A DNA stretch of 64,000 nucleotides from Streptomyces lienomycini (GTDB taxonomy: Bacteria; Actinomycetota; Actinomycetes; Streptomycetales; Streptomycetaceae): positions 5,341,501-5,405,500 of the forward strand of contig NZ_CP116257.1 in NCBI RefSeq assembly GCF_027947595.1, read 5' to 3'. The position numbers and the translations under genes were made by a program. The notes beneath the pieces were generated by a model. The model had not been told where the DNA came from. It ran no database searches and saw only the letters and a list, made by a program, of their open reading frames with translations. How positions within the stretch are numbered: position 1 is the stretch's first letter; each line of letters starts with the position of its first letter. Below, piece by piece: positions 18,691 through 26,786 of the stretch.

Positions 18691-19227
18691 CCAGGCCTCC
18701 GCGAGCATCTTGCGGGTGTCCCCCAGCAGCTGCGGCAGCACCTTCGTGTGGCCGATCGCGGGCATGAAGTTCGTGTCGCCGCCCCAGCGAGGCACCACAT
18801 GCTGATGCAGGTGGGCGGCGATGCCCGCGCCCGCCACGGTGCCCTGGTTCATCCCCAGGTTGAACCCGTGGGCCCCTGAGGCCGCACGCAGAGCCGTCAT
18901 CGCCTGCTTGGTCAGCTCGGCCAGCTCCGCGGTCTCCACGGCGTTCAGCTCGGTGTAGTCGGCGACGTGACGGTAGGGCACGGTCATCAGGTGACCGCCG
19001 TTGTAGGGGTACAGATTCAGCACCGCGTACACGTGCTCGCCACGCCGGACGATCAGACCGTCCTCGTCGGACTTGGCCGGGATCGAGCAGAAGGGGCAGC
19101 CGTCGTCGGCACCCGGGCCGCTCGGCTTGTTCTCGCCCTGGATGTACGCCATCCGGTGGGGCGTCCACAGACGCTGGAAAGCGTCCGGCGTCCCCACCCC
19201 CAGCTGCTGCTCCGGCTCACTCGTCAT
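18667..19227 (-). CDS. HIT-family hydrolase/phosphorylase (Ap4A phosphorylase-like)
   Basis: Histidine-triad protein of 186 aa acting on nucleoside phosphates. The active-site triad is HLHQHVV near residue 143, and a Cys pair in CPFCSIP (near residues 44-47) suggests a structural zinc. The mycobacterial neighbour of thrS and pgsA is an Ap4A phosphorylase of this type, so that activity is the best guess. The ATG at 19227 has no ribosome site. TATGCT lies 6 nt upstream, in keeping with a leaderless message. The last residues SSPSGV and the stop codon come from the dispersed repeat downstream. Confidence 0.9.
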   Translation of the reverse strand: MTSEPEQQLGVGTPDAFQRLWTPHRMAYIQGENKPSGPGADDGCPFCSIPAKSDEDGLIVRRGEHVYAVLNLYPYNGGHLMTVPYRHVADYTELNAVETAELAELTKQAMTALRAASGAHGFNLGMNQGTVAGAGIAAHLHQHVVPRWGGDTNFMPAIGHTKVLPQLLGDTRKMLAEAWPSSPSGV

Positions 19228-19233
19228 GTGTGC

Positions 19234-19239
19234 AGCATA
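19234..19239 (-). promoter_or_regulatory. Candidate leaderless -10 (TATGCT) for the HIT gene
   Basis: TATGCT lies 6 nt before the ATG and no Shine-Dalgarno sequence is visible. Confidence 0.35.
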
Positions 19240-19263
19240 TGGCGTCGCGTGCTGCGACGGAGA

Positions 19264-19372
19264 AGGCCCCCGGGAAGTTCCCGGGGGCCTGAAGCCCCGC
19301 TTCGGCGGGGAGCACGGCACCTTGTGCTTGTGAGGCGTGCGAATCTTGGGGCCATCCCCGCTGTCGCGGGGA
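19264..19372. terminator. Three consecutive hairpins between thrS and the HIT gene
   Basis: Hairpin 1 (19264-19290) pairs AGGCCCCCGGG with CCCGGGGGCCT. Hairpin 2 (19295-19310) pairs CCCCGC with GCGGGG around a TTCG loop. Hairpin 3 (19355-19372) pairs TCCCCGC with GCGGGGA. Hairpin 3 is 5 bp beyond the thrS stop, so it probably ends thrS transcription. The others are redundant or have another role. Confidence 0.7.
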
Positions 19373-19376
19373 GCAA

Positions 19377-21353
19377 TCACACGTGCACGCGGCGCTCTAC
19401 GACGTCAACGAGTTTCGCCAGGGCTTCGTCACGCGGGATGCCATTCTCTTGCGAGCCGTCGCGGTAACGGAACGACACCGTACCCGCGTTCATGTCGTCG
19501 TCACCCACGATGATCATGAACGGGACCTTCTGTTTCTGGGCCGTCCTGATCTTCTTCTGCATACGGTCCGAGGAGGAGTCGACCTCCACCCGCAGGCCCT
19601 TCTGTTTGGCCGCCGCGGCGAACTTCTCCAGGTACTCGACGTGCGCGTCCCCCACCGGGATGCCCACCGCCTGCACCGGGGCGAGCCAGGGCGGCATCGC
19701 GCCCGCGTAGTGCTCCAGGAGCACCGCGAAGAAGCGCTCGATGGAGCCGAACAGCGCGCGGTGGATCATGACCGGGCGGGTCTTGGAACCGTCCGCGGCC
19801 GTGTACTCCAGGCTGAAGCGCTCCGGCAGGTTGAAGTCGAGCTGGATGGTCGACATCTGCCAGGTGCGGCCGATGGCGTCGCGCGCCTGGACGGAGATCT
19901 TCGGGCCGTAGAACGCGGCGCCGCCCGGGTCCGCCACCAGCTCCAGGTTCTGCTTCTCGGCGACCTGGCGCAGCGTCTCGGTGGCCTCTTCCCATGCCTC
20001 GTCGGTGCCGACGAACTTCTCCGGGTCCTTGGTGGACAGCTCCAGGTAGAAGTCGTTCAGGCCGTAGTCGCGCAGCAGGTTCAGGACGAACGTGAGGGTC
20101 TTGTCCAGCTCCTGCGACATCTGCTCGCGGGTGCAGTAGATGTGCGCGTCGTCCTGGGTGAAGCCGCGGGCCCGGGTCAGGCCGTGCACGACGCCCGACT
20201 TCTCGTACCGGTACACGGTGCCGAACTCGAACAGGCGCAGGGGCAGCTCACGGTAGGAGCGGCCGCGCGCGTCGAAGATCAGGTTGTGCATCGGGCAGTT
20301 CATGGGCTTGAGGTAGTAGTCCACGCCCTCGTCGAGCTGCATGGGCGGGTACATACCGTCGGCGTACCAGTCCAGGTGGCCCGAGGTCTCGAAGAGCTTG
20401 CCCTTGGTCGCGTGCGGGGTGTAGACGAACTCGTAGCCCTCCTCCTCGTGGCGGCGCCGCGAGTAGTCCTCCATGACCCGGCGGATGATGCCGCCCTTGG
20501 GGTGGAAGACGGCGAGGCCGGAGCCGATCTGCTCCGGGATGGAGAACAGGTCCAGCTCGCTGCCGAGCTTGCGGTGGTCGCGCTTCTCGGCCTCGGCGAG
20601 GAACTCCAGGTGCGCCTTCAGCTCGTCCTTGGTGGGCCAGGCGGTGCCGTAGATGCGCTGGAGCATCGGGTTCTTCTCGCTGCCGCGCCAGTAGGCGGCG
20701 GCGTTGCGCATCAGCTTGAAGGCCGGGATGTTGCGGGTCGAGGGCAGGTGGGGACCCCGGCAGAGGTCCTTCCAGCACAGGTCGCCGGTCTTCGCGTCGA
20801 GGTTGTCGTAGATCGTCAGCTCGCCGGCGCCGACCTCGACGTCGGCGCCGTCGTCGTGGGAGGCGGAGCCCTTGAGGCCGATCAGCTCCAGCTTGTACGG
20901 CTCGTCGGCGAGTTCCTCACGGGCCTCGTCGTCGGTGACCACGCGGCGGGAGAACTTCTGCCCCCGCTTCTGGATCTCCTGCATCTTCTTCTCGATGGCC
21001 TTGAGGTCATCGGGGTGGAAGGGCTTCTCGACGTCGAAGTCGTAGTAGAAGCCGTCCTTGACGGGCGGGCCGATGCCCAGCTTGGCCTCGGGGAACAGTT
21101 CCTGCACGGCCTGTGCCATGACGTGCGCGGTGGAGTGGCGCAGGATGTCCAGGCCGTCCTCGGAGGAGATCTCGACGCCCTCGACGGTCTCGCCGTCCTT
21201 GACCTCGTGGGCGAGGTCCTTCAGCTCACCGGCCACCCGCGCCGCGATGATCGAGCGCTGGCCGGCGAAGAGCTCGGCGGCCGTAGTGCCCGTCGTCACC
21301 ACGCGTTCTTCCTGCTCCGAATCGCGTTGGATGATCACACGGACGTCTGACAC
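19377..21353 (-). CDS. thrS: Threonyl-tRNA synthetase
   Basis: Class II aminoacyl-tRNA synthetase charging tRNA-Thr. The product is 658 aa from GTG 21353, which has AGGAGA upstream; the frame is open for 28 more codons without similarity. The TGS domain spans residues 1-70, and the editing domain has the zinc/editing signatures [10 protein letters not shown] and the CRGPHLPST segment. The catalytic core has motif 2 ([21 protein letters not shown]) with CPMHNLIF before it and motif 3 near [13 protein letters not shown]. The C-terminal anticodon-binding domain is intact. The ordinary length and complete motifs indicate the housekeeping enzyme. No T-box-like leader was recognised in the 137 bp upstream. 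Confidence 0.97.
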   Translation of the reverse strand: MSDVRVIIQRDSEQEERVVTTGTTAAELFAGQRSIIAARVAGELKDLAHEVKDGETVEGVEISSEDGLDILRHSTAHVMAQAVQELFPEAKLGIGPPVKDGFYYDFDVEKPFHPDDLKAIEKKMQEIQKRGQKFSRRVVTDDEAREELADEPYKLELIGLKGSASHDDGADVEVGAGELTIYDNLDAKTGDLCWKDLCRGPHLPSTRNIPAFKLMRNAAAYWRGSEKNPMLQRIYGTAWPTKDELKAHLEFLAEAEKRDHRKLGSELDLFSIPEQIGSGLAVFHPKGGIIRRVMEDYSRRRHEEEGYEFVYTPHATKGKLFETSGHLDWYADGMYPPMQLDEGVDYYLKPMNCPMHNLIFDARGRSYRELPLRLFEFGTVYRYEKSGVVHGLTRARGFTQDDAHIYCTREQMSQELDKTLTFVLNLLRDYGLNDFYLELSTKDPEKFVGTDEAWEEATETLRQVAEKQNLELVADPGGAAFYGPKISVQARDAIGRTWQMSTIQLDFNLPERFSLEYTAADGSKTRPVMIHRALFGSIERFFAVLLEHYAGAMPPWLAPVQAVGIPVGDAHVEYLEKFAAAAKQKGLRVEVDSSSDRMQKKIRTAQKQKVPFMIIVGDDDMNAGTVSFRYRDGSQENGIPRDEALAKLVDVVERRVHV

Positions 21354-21490
21354 CGGTCTCTCCTGACTGAAGTGGGTCCGCGGCGCCATACCGGAGCGCA
21401 CGCATGGGGGCGATCGTACCGACCCGGGCCCGTGCACCGCGAAACCAGGGGCGCCGTCCGCCGAAGCCGGCCTGCTCCGGACGACACCCG

Positions 21491-22747
21491 CTAGTCCCGG
21501 CAGTCCCCTCCGTCGCCGCAGGCCTCCTCGAAGAGGGCCGCCACCTCCACATGCTCCTGGACGGCCTTCAGCAGCCGGTCGCGTTCCGCGTCGTCGACCT
21601 GTACGGGGGTGATCTCGCAGGCGCCGGTGAGCCGCCGGAACCCGCCCCGGCTCTCCAGCCGTCCCAGCACCCGCACCGGCAGCCCGACGAGGTGGGCGTG
21701 CCCGGCGATCCGGTAGGCCTCCTCGTCCAGCGCGATCCGTACGTGCGGTACCTCGGCCCCGGCGAGCACCCGCAGCCGTACGGTGCCCGGGCCGCGCGGT
21801 CCGGGTCGGCGCATCCGGACGACGGTGCCGGTGAGCCGTACCGGCACGGAGGGTTCCGCGCGCCGGTAGCGGGTGGCGGCCTCACGCAGGGCGGGCAGGT
21901 CACCGGGCGAGAACTCGACGGGTTCGGTGAGGGCGCCGCAGCCGTCGGGGACGCCCGCGGCCGGTGCCCAGGCGACGGCGATCCGGGCGCCCTCCGTGCC
22001 CCGGACCAGGGCGACGAGCGCCTCGGTCAGCTCGTGACTGACGCCCGCCGCGACGGCCGAGTCGAAGGCCTCCGTGCCGCCGGTGGCTCGCCGGTAGTCG
22101 ACGGCCTCCCGGGCGGCGTACAGGGCCTGGTGGAGGCGTACGGCGAGGGGGCGGGCGACGGTGACCGGCAGGAACGCGGTGAGGTCGCGGCCGCCGGGGG
22201 CGGGGCTCACCAGGACGTTCTCCAGGGCCGCGGCGGCGGCGTGCCGGTGCCGGGCGCCGTAGTAGCCCGCTCGCGCGCGGGTGGCGAGCGCACCGGCGAG
22301 CAGCATCCGGCGGGCGGCGGAGCGCAGTTGCTCCTCCGTGGTCCAGGACGCCGTGTCGCCGGGCCCGGCGGGTACGTCGCGTGCCCAGCGGATCTCGTCG
22401 CTGGGCACGGCGAGGGAGAAGAGGATCTCCCGGGCGGTGGGCGTGCCGCTGCGGGAGAGCGCGAGCAGGGCCTCGCCGAGCAGGTCGTCGCTGTCGGGGA
22501 AGGCGCGGCTGACGGGCACGAGCAGGCTGGTGGCGCCCGCGGCCGGGCCGGGCGGGGTCCAGCGGCCGTAGCGGCCCGGGGCGCCGCCGCGCCGCCGCCA
22601 GCCGTGCCGGTGGAGCAGGGCGGCCAGCACGGCCGGGTCGACGGTGCCGGGCTCGGGTGTGCGGTCGGCGCTCGCGGTGCCGCCGAGGGTGTCGGCCGGG
22701 TGCGGCCGCACCGGCCTGAGGGGTTCGCCGGTCGGGCGGTGCGTCAT
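21491..22747 (-). CDS. Uncharacterised protein with possible C-terminal OB-like domain
   Basis: A 418-aa product from ATG 22747, with GGGAGGG upstream. No familiar family is recognised. An N-terminal ~60 residues include [21 protein letters not shown], which may bind nucleic acid or partner protein. The middle is helical. The last ~110 residues contain [20 protein letters not shown] followed by alternating strands to [13 protein letters not shown], resembling an OB or SH3-like barrel. The start overlaps the stop of the DUF4365 gene (ATGA), so the two are translated together and probably act together. The combination suggests a nucleic-acid-associated module, but this is inference. Confidence 0.8.
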   Translation of the reverse strand: MTHRPTGEPLRPVRPHPADTLGGTASADRTPEPGTVDPAVLAALLHRHGWRRRGGAPGRYGRWTPPGPAAGATSLLVPVSRAFPDSDDLLGEALLALSRSGTPTAREILFSLAVPSDEIRWARDVPAGPGDTASWTTEEQLRSAARRMLLAGALATRARAGYYGARHRHAAAAALENVLVSPAPGGRDLTAFLPVTVARPLAVRLHQALYAAREAVDYRRATGGTEAFDSAVAAGVSHELTEALVALVRGTEGARIAVAWAPAAGVPDGCGALTEPVEFSPGDLPALREAATRYRRAEPSVPVRLTGTVVRMRRPGPRGPGTVRLRVLAGAEVPHVRIALDEEAYRIAGHAHLVGLPVRVLGRLESRGGFRRLTGACEITPVQVDDAERDRLLKAVQEHVEVAALFEEACGDGGDCRD

Positions 22748-23310
22748 GGTGTCCCTCCCGTCCCGACCCGCGTCATGATCTCGCACAGCGCCCGGTCGTC
22801 GAAGATCCGTGCGGTCGGAATCCGCACGGTGGTGCGCCGCCGGCCGGTGACCGGATGTCCGGCGAGGTTGGTCCAGTAGCAGCAGTGCCTGAGGTCGAGC
22901 CGGTCGTGGCCGGCGCGCAGCCAGTGGTCCCGGGCCCGGGGGACGATCATCACGACGAGGATCTTGTGCACCGAGACGGGGGTGCGGGCGAGCTTCGTCA
23001 GGTGGTCGTTGTCGAGGGTGAAGGAGAAGAAGCGGCCGGGTGGGCTCGGCGCGATCTGGTACGTGGCCTTGAGCTGCACCTTGACGGTGACCTCGTCGTC
23101 GACCGTGTGCCCGGGGGCGCTGTGGCTGACGTGCCAGTCGATGCCGTTGTCCGGGAAGGGCTGGGAGAGTGAGCAGCCCGCCGCGGCGGCGACCGCGTGG
23201 AGGTAGCCGACCTGCAGGGTCTCCATGCAGGCGGTGGTGGCGAGAGAGCCGCGTGCGGGCGCCGTGCGCTCCGGCAGCAGCCCGCCCCGTTCGGGCTGCG
23301 CGATGGCCAT
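22744..23310 (-). CDS. DUF4365 (nuclease-like) protein
   Basis: A 188-aa product from ATG 23310. The segment NGIDWHVSHS (Asp58) followed by VTVKVQLKAT (Gln79-Leu-Lys81) matches the D...QxK arrangement of DUF4365/PD-(D/E)xK-like folds. Alternating strands and helices continue through SVHKILVVMIVP. The ATG starts opposite the 172-bp divergent interval before the exonuclease gene. The 3' end overlaps the following unknown gene by 4 bp. Members of this family are often annotated near restriction or repair genes. The DNA- or RNA-cleaving role here is inferred from the fold, not shown. The frame extends 37 codons upstream of the chosen start. Confidence 0.82.
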   Translation of the reverse strand: MAIAQPERGGLLPERTAPARGSLATTACMETLQVGYLHAVAAAAGCSLSQPFPDNGIDWHVSHSAPGHTVDDEVTVKVQLKATYQIAPSPPGRFFSFTLDNDHLTKLARTPVSVHKILVVMIVPRARDHWLRAGHDRLDLRHCCYWTNLAGHPVTGRRRTTVRIPTARIFDDRALCEIMTRVGTGGTP

Positions 23311-23481
23311 GACCAACAGCCTTCCAGAACTGGTGTGTCCTCGCTGCGGGTCTGTGAACTGCAAAGACCCGTACTCCTGTTGTGTCCTTCCGGCGTACGG
23401 CGCAAACAGCCCGGGTATCACCGAACCGGGACAAGGGACGGCGCGTCAGCCGCCGCGCGCGGACGAGGAGTTGAGTGCCCT

Positions 23482-24207
23482 ATGACGAGCTGGTTCGAGG
23501 GGCCGCTGGCCGCCTTCGACACGGAGACCACGGGTGTGGACACCGAGACCGACCGGATCGTGTCGGCGGCTCTCGTCGTGCAGGACGCGCCGGGGCTGCG
23601 GCCGCGGGTGACCCGGTGGCTGGTGAATCCGGGCGTGCCGGTGCCGGAGGCGGCGACGGCGGTGCACGGGCTGACCGAGGAGCATGTGCAGCGCCACGGG
23701 CGGTGGCCGGCGCCGGTGATGTACGAGATAGCCGAGGCGCTGACCGAGCAGGCCCGTGCGGGTCGGCCGCTGGTGGTGATGAACGCGCCGTTCGACCTCA
23801 CGCTGCTGGACCGTGAGTTGCGCCGGCACCGCGCCTCGTCGCTGGGCCGGTGGCTGGAGCGGACGCCGCTGCAGGTCCTGGACCCGCGTGTGCTGGACAA
23901 GCATCTGGACCGCTACCGCAAGGGCCGTCGCACCCTGACCGACCTGTGCGCGCACTACGGCGTGGAGTTGGAGGGCGCGCACGAGGCGGCGGCCGACGCG
24001 CAGGCGGCGCTGGAGGTGGTACGGGCGGTGGGGCGCCGCTTCCAGGGGCGACTCGAGCGCCTCTCCCCCGCCGAGTTGCACACCCTGCAGGCGGTGTGGC
24101 ACGCGGGTCAGGCGCGTGGGCTGCAGGCGTGGTTCGCGCTCAACGGCACGGAGGAGGCGGTGGACCCGGCCTGGCCGCTGCGACCGGAGCTGCCCGCGGC
24201 GGCGTGA
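23482..24207 (+). CDS. DEDDh-type 3'-5' exonuclease (DnaQ-like)
   Basis: A 241-aa single-domain exonuclease. ExoI is FDTETTGVD (Asp12/Glu14), ExoII is VVMNAPFDLTLLDREL, and ExoIII-epsilon has the His-x4-Asp pair in AHEAAADAQAALEV. The preceding segment TLTDLCAHYGVELEG is typical of DNA polymerase III epsilon-like proteins. The start ATG 23482 has GAGGAG 11 nt upstream. It is too short to be a polymerase fusion and is probably a stand-alone proofreading or repair nuclease. It is transcribed divergently from the DUF4365 pair, so a shared function is possible but unproven. Confidence 0.9.
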   Translation: MTSWFEGPLAAFDTETTGVDTETDRIVSAALVVQDAPGLRPRVTRWLVNPGVPVPEAATAVHGLTEEHVQRHGRWPAPVMYEIAEALTEQARAGRPLVVMNAPFDLTLLDRELRRHRASSLGRWLERTPLQVLDPRVLDKHLDRYRKGRRTLTDLCAHYGVELEGAHEAAADAQAALEVVRAVGRRFQGRLERLSPAELHTLQAVWHAGQARGLQAWFALNGTEEAVDPAWPLRPELPAAA

Positions 24208-24256
24208 CCTCGGCGGAGCCCCCACTGCGCGCGGTGATGCCGCGCGGAAACGACGA

Positions 24257-24294
24257 AGCGACGTGGTCCGCGATTTCCGCGGACACACGTCGCT
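24257..24294. terminator. Bidirectional hairpin between exonuclease gene and tRNA-Val
   Basis: AGCGACGT and ACGTCGCT pair, enclosing a second stem TCCGCG/CGCGGA with a short loop. It lies 50 bp after the exonuclease stop and 11 bp from the 3' end of tRNA-Val, so it can end both transcripts. Confidence 0.7.
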
Positions 24295-24304
24295 GTCTCG
24301 AGCG

Positions 24305-24376
24305 TGGGCGATACTGGGTTCGAACCAGTGACCTCTTCGGTGTGAACGAAGCGCTCTCCCACTGAGCTAATCGCCC
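24305..24376 (-). tRNA. tRNA-Val (anticodon CAC)
   Basis: The 72-nt cloverleaf has acceptor GGGCGAT/ATCGCCC, anticodon stem CTTCG/CGAAG with loop TTCACAC (anticodon CAC), and a T-loop containing GGTTCGAACC. CCA is not encoded. The sequence is identical to the copy at 29542-29613. Confidence 0.97.
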
Positions 24377-24389
24377 GGGAACGCACTGA

Positions 24390-24419
24390 ACCATACAGGG
24401 CGCCGCGTGCTTCCATCAA
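24390..24419 (-). promoter_or_regulatory. Promoter of tRNA-Val(CAC) copy 1
   Basis: TTGATG and TATGGT are separated by 18 bp, and the -10 lies 13 bp before the mature 5' end. This is a good match to the housekeeping consensus. Confidence 0.6.
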
Positions 24420-24874
24420 ACCGCTTGCCTGCCGCCTGCCAGGTGGGCGGCAAGCCCCTGCCGTCCGGCCCGCATCATGAGGCGGTGGTTGGCGCGGAAC
24501 AGGGGGCGTCCGGGCACCGCCAGGCGGCGCAGCAGCGGTTTGCGCACGACGACCTCCTGGTCGTAGCGGACGAGGGTGCCGGAGCCGCGGGGGGCGACCG
24601 TCCAGCGTGCCCAGCCGTCCATGTCTCCGCTCATCGCGACCTCCAGCACCCCCGCGGCCGGGTCCCGGCGGCCTTCCCGCACGGTCGCGGTGAGGTCGTA
24701 CGGGAGGAGCGAGCGGAACCGGAGGGCGCCGCTGGTGTCGTCGAGCCGGGTGACCTCGCGCACCTGCGGCCACCAGCGGGGGTAGTCCTCGATCCGCTCC
24801 AGGGCGCGGTAGACGTCCGGGGCGGGGGCGGGCAGCGGCCACAGGCTGCGGAAGCGGTAATGGTTCCAGTCCAC
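24416..24874 (-). CDS. SRPBCC (polyketide cyclase/START-like) protein
   Basis: A 152-aa product with the helix-grip layout of the SRPBCC superfamily. The N-terminal strand and helix WPLPAPAPDVYRALERIEDYPRWWPQVREV is diagnostic, and further strands follow, for example LRFRSLLPYDLTATV, GVLEVAMSGDMDGWARWTV and LVRYDQEVVV. A C-terminal amphipathic helix ends near MMRAGRQGLAAHLAG. The fold binds hydrophobic ligands, but no specific substrate can be named. The GTG at 24874 is the only plausible start. It lies next to tRNA-Val and overlaps its promoter at the 3' end, an unusual but possible arrangement. Confidence 0.82.
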   Translation of the reverse strand: MDWNHYRFRSLWPLPAPAPDVYRALERIEDYPRWWPQVREVTRLDDTSGALRFRSLLPYDLTATVREGRRDPAAGVLEVAMSGDMDGWARWTVAPRGSGTLVRYDQEVVVRKPLLRRLAVPGRPLFRANHRLMMRAGRQGLAAHLAGGRQAV

Positions 24875-24913
24875 CCGTTCAGTGTGCCCGCGTCCGCGTC
24901 CGGCACGGGCCCG

Positions 24914-25075
24914 CTACGGCATCCTGTCCCCCAGGAGGGCGAGGTTCTCGATGGCGGCGAGGCCGTAGAGCGCGGTGTCGTTGGTGGAGACCCAGGTGGC
25001 CTCGCCGCCCGGGACCAGGGTGGCGGGTCCGTTCAGTTTCTCGGTGAGGAGGGACCCGCGGGGGACGGGGGACAT
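24914..25075 (-). CDS. Small peptide of unknown function, 53 aa
   Basis: ATG 25075 is preceded by AAAGGAAC at 9 nt. The product begins MSPVPRGSLL and ends IENLALLGDRMP. There is no Cys, no signal peptide and no membrane segment. The central stretch GPATLVPGGEATWVSTNDTA has Gly/Thr-rich turns. Codon use is GC-rich at position three, as for neighbouring genes. A TTGACA sequence at 25153-25158 lies about 80 bp upstream and may be the -35 of its own promoter. No modifying enzyme is nearby, so a RiPP precursor role cannot be claimed. It may be a small regulator or secreted factor; the function is unknown. Confidence 0.65.
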   Translation of the reverse strand: MSPVPRGSLLTEKLNGPATLVPGGEATWVSTNDTALYGLAAIENLALLGDRMP

Positions 25076-25152
25076 GACCGTTCCTTTCCGTGCGGATGTG
25101 CGGGGTGTGTCGAGGGCAGAGCCGTGCGAGGTGCGTGGGACGGGATCGTGGC

Positions 25153-25158
25153 TGTCAA
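25153..25158 (-). promoter_or_regulatory. Possible -35 (TTGACA) for the 53-aa peptide gene
   Basis: An exact TTGACA on the minus strand lies 78 bp upstream of the ATG. No convincing -10 is found at 16-18 bp spacing, so the call is weak. Confidence 0.25.
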
Positions 25159-25216
25159 GGGCATGACAGTGCAGCGGAGGGGCGGAGCCGCGGCACCGCA
25201 CCGGTCTGCGTAGGAC

Positions 25217-25239
25217 GGCGGCCCCGCCCCGGGGCCGCC
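25217..25239 (-). terminator. Hairpin terminator of the sugar ABC operon
   Basis: GGCGGCCCC and GGGGCCGCC pair over 9 bp with a 5-nt loop, 23 bp after the DUF624 gene stop. It separates the ABC operon from the small peptide gene. Confidence 0.7.
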
Positions 25240-25262
25240 TCGCTTCGCACGGGACCTGCCGG

Positions 25263-25862
25263 TCAGCGGCGTCGGTGGCGTTCCTCCACGGCGACGGCCG
25301 CCGCGGCGACGGCGCCCAGGGCCGCGACCGCCAGCGGTGCGCTGAACCAGGCGGAGCAGACCACGACGGCCAGTCCGCCGACGAGGAGGAAGGAGCCGGC
25401 GGGGTCGAGCACGGTACGACGGCCCGCCTGCGCGAGCAGCGACCGCCAGGAGGCACCCGGGTGCCAGTCCGCCGCCGCGCGCAGTCCCGCGACGGCCGCG
25501 CCGATCAGGGCGAGGACGCCGACGGCGCCGACCACCGGGCCGCCGGGCAGGCCGTCCCGTACGGCCCGTACGTCGACCCAGACCACCGCGAGGGCGGCCC
25601 AGCCGGCGGCCCCGACGAGCCACCCGCGGCGTGCCGCCGCCCGGAAGTCGGCCGTGAACTCCCGGATTCCGCCGCGCTCGTGGGCCAGCCGGCGCTCCAG
25701 GTGCCGGGCGCCGGCCGCGAAGGCGGCGGGGTAGGTGACCAGCGGCAGCGCCGCCACCGCGATCCACACGCCGGTGAGCAGGCATTCGGCGAACAGGGCG
25801 AAGCCCCGGGCGAGCCGGGACTCCCCCGGTTCCGGACGGGCCTTGGCACGCGCTTCGGTCAT
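25263..25862 (-). CDS. DUF624 (YesL-like) membrane protein
   Basis: A 199-aa product with four to five predicted helices: residues 20-50 (FALFAECLLTGVWIAVAALP), 80-98 (GWLVGAAGWAALAVVWVDV), 105-128 and a C-terminal pair (SFLLVGGLAVVVCSAWF and beyond). YesL-like proteins of this type usually sit in carbohydrate ABC operons, as here, where the gene follows the second permease by 12 bp. The biochemical role is unknown. It may assist permease assembly or sense substrate. Confidence 0.82.
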   Translation of the reverse strand: MTEARAKARPEPGESRLARGFALFAECLLTGVWIAVAALPLVTYPAAFAAGARHLERRLAHERGGIREFTADFRAAARRGWLVGAAGWAALAVVWVDVRAVRDGLPGGPVVGAVGVLALIGAAVAGLRAAADWHPGASWRSLLAQAGRRTVLDPAGSFLLVGGLAVVVCSAWFSAPLAVAALGAVAAAAVAVEERHRRR

Positions 25863-25874
25863 CGGAGGTTCACC

Positions 25875-26786
25875 TCAGCCCTTCAGGCCGGACGTCGCCA
25901 TGCCGTCGATGAGATAGCGCTGGAAGGCCAGGAAGAAGGCGAGGACCGGCAGCAGGGCGACGAGCGACATGGCGATCATGCCGCCGTAGTTGGCGAGGCC
26001 CTCCTGGTCCACGAACATCTTCAGGCCGAGGGAGACGGTGTACTTGCTCGGCTCGTTGAGGTAGATCAGCGGGCCCATGAAGTCGTTCCAGGAGTTGATG
26101 AAGGTGAAGATCGCGCTGGTGATCAGGGCGGGCCGGCACAGCGGGAGCACGATCGACCAGTAGATGCGCAGGTGCCCGCAGCCGTCGAGGCGGGCCGCCT
26201 CGTCCAGTTCCCTGGGCAGGTTGCGCATGAACTGCACCATCAGGAAGACGAAGAACGCCTCGGTGGCCAGGTACTTGCCCAGCAGGAGCGGGGTGTACGT
26301 GTTGATCATGTCCAGGTTGCGGAAGAGCACGTACTGCGGGATCAGCAGCACGTGGTAGGGCAGGAGCAGCGTGCCGATCATCAGCGTGAACAGCAGGTTG
26401 CGGCCGGCGAACCTGATCTTCGCGAAGGCGTAGGCGGTCAGCGAGCAGGACACCACGATGCCGAGCACCGAACCGAACGCGAGGAAGAGCGAGTTGAAGA
26501 AGAACGTGGAGATCGAGATGTCCGCGATGCCGTCGGCGAGGCTCGTGTAGTTGGACGTGATCGGGTCGCCCGGGAAGAGGTCCAGGCTGCCGACGATGTC
26601 GCCGCTCTCCTTGAAGGAGCCGCCGATCACCCAGAGCACCGGGTAGAGGATCACCGCGAGGATCGCCAGGGACCCGAGATGCCAGGCGAGGGACCCGGGC
26701 AGTCGGCGCCGGAGCGCGGCCGCCCTGCCGGACGGGGGCGGCGTACCATTCGCGGTCGGCATGGCGTCGGTGGCCCGCGCGCTCAT
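25875..26786 (-). CDS. Carbohydrate ABC transporter permease (MalG-like)
   Basis: Second membrane subunit of a CUT1-type sugar importer, 303 aa. Six helices are predicted, the first at residues 35-55 (HLGSLAILAVILYPVLWVIGG). The EAA loop that contacts the ATPase is EAARLDGCGHLRIYWSIVLP near residues 205-225. The ATG at 26786 overlaps the stop of the upstream permease. The periplasmic loop FPGDPITSNYTSLADG after helix 1 is typical of the family. No ATPase gene is nearby, so a shared ATPase of the MsiK type probably energises it, which is usual in Streptomyces. Confidence 0.93.
   Translation of the reverse strand: MSARATDAMPTANGTPPPSGRAAALRRRLPGSLAWHLGSLAILAVILYPVLWVIGGSFKESGDIVGSLDLFPGDPITSNYTSLADGIADISISTFFFNSLFLAFGSVLGIVVSCSLTAYAFAKIRFAGRNLLFTLMIGTLLLPYHVLLIPQYVLFRNLDMINTYTPLLLGKYLATEAFFVFLMVQFMRNLPRELDEAARLDGCGHLRIYWSIVLPLCRPALITSAIFTFINSWNDFMGPLIYLNEPSKYTVSLGLKMFVDQEGLANYGGMIAMSLVALLPVLAFFLAFQRYLIDGMATSGLKG

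Noticed and set aside
24914..25075. RiPP precursor call for the 53-aa peptide
   Set aside because: No lanthipeptide synthetase, radical SAM, YcaO, protease or exporter gene is nearby, and the peptide has no Cys or clear leader/core structure.
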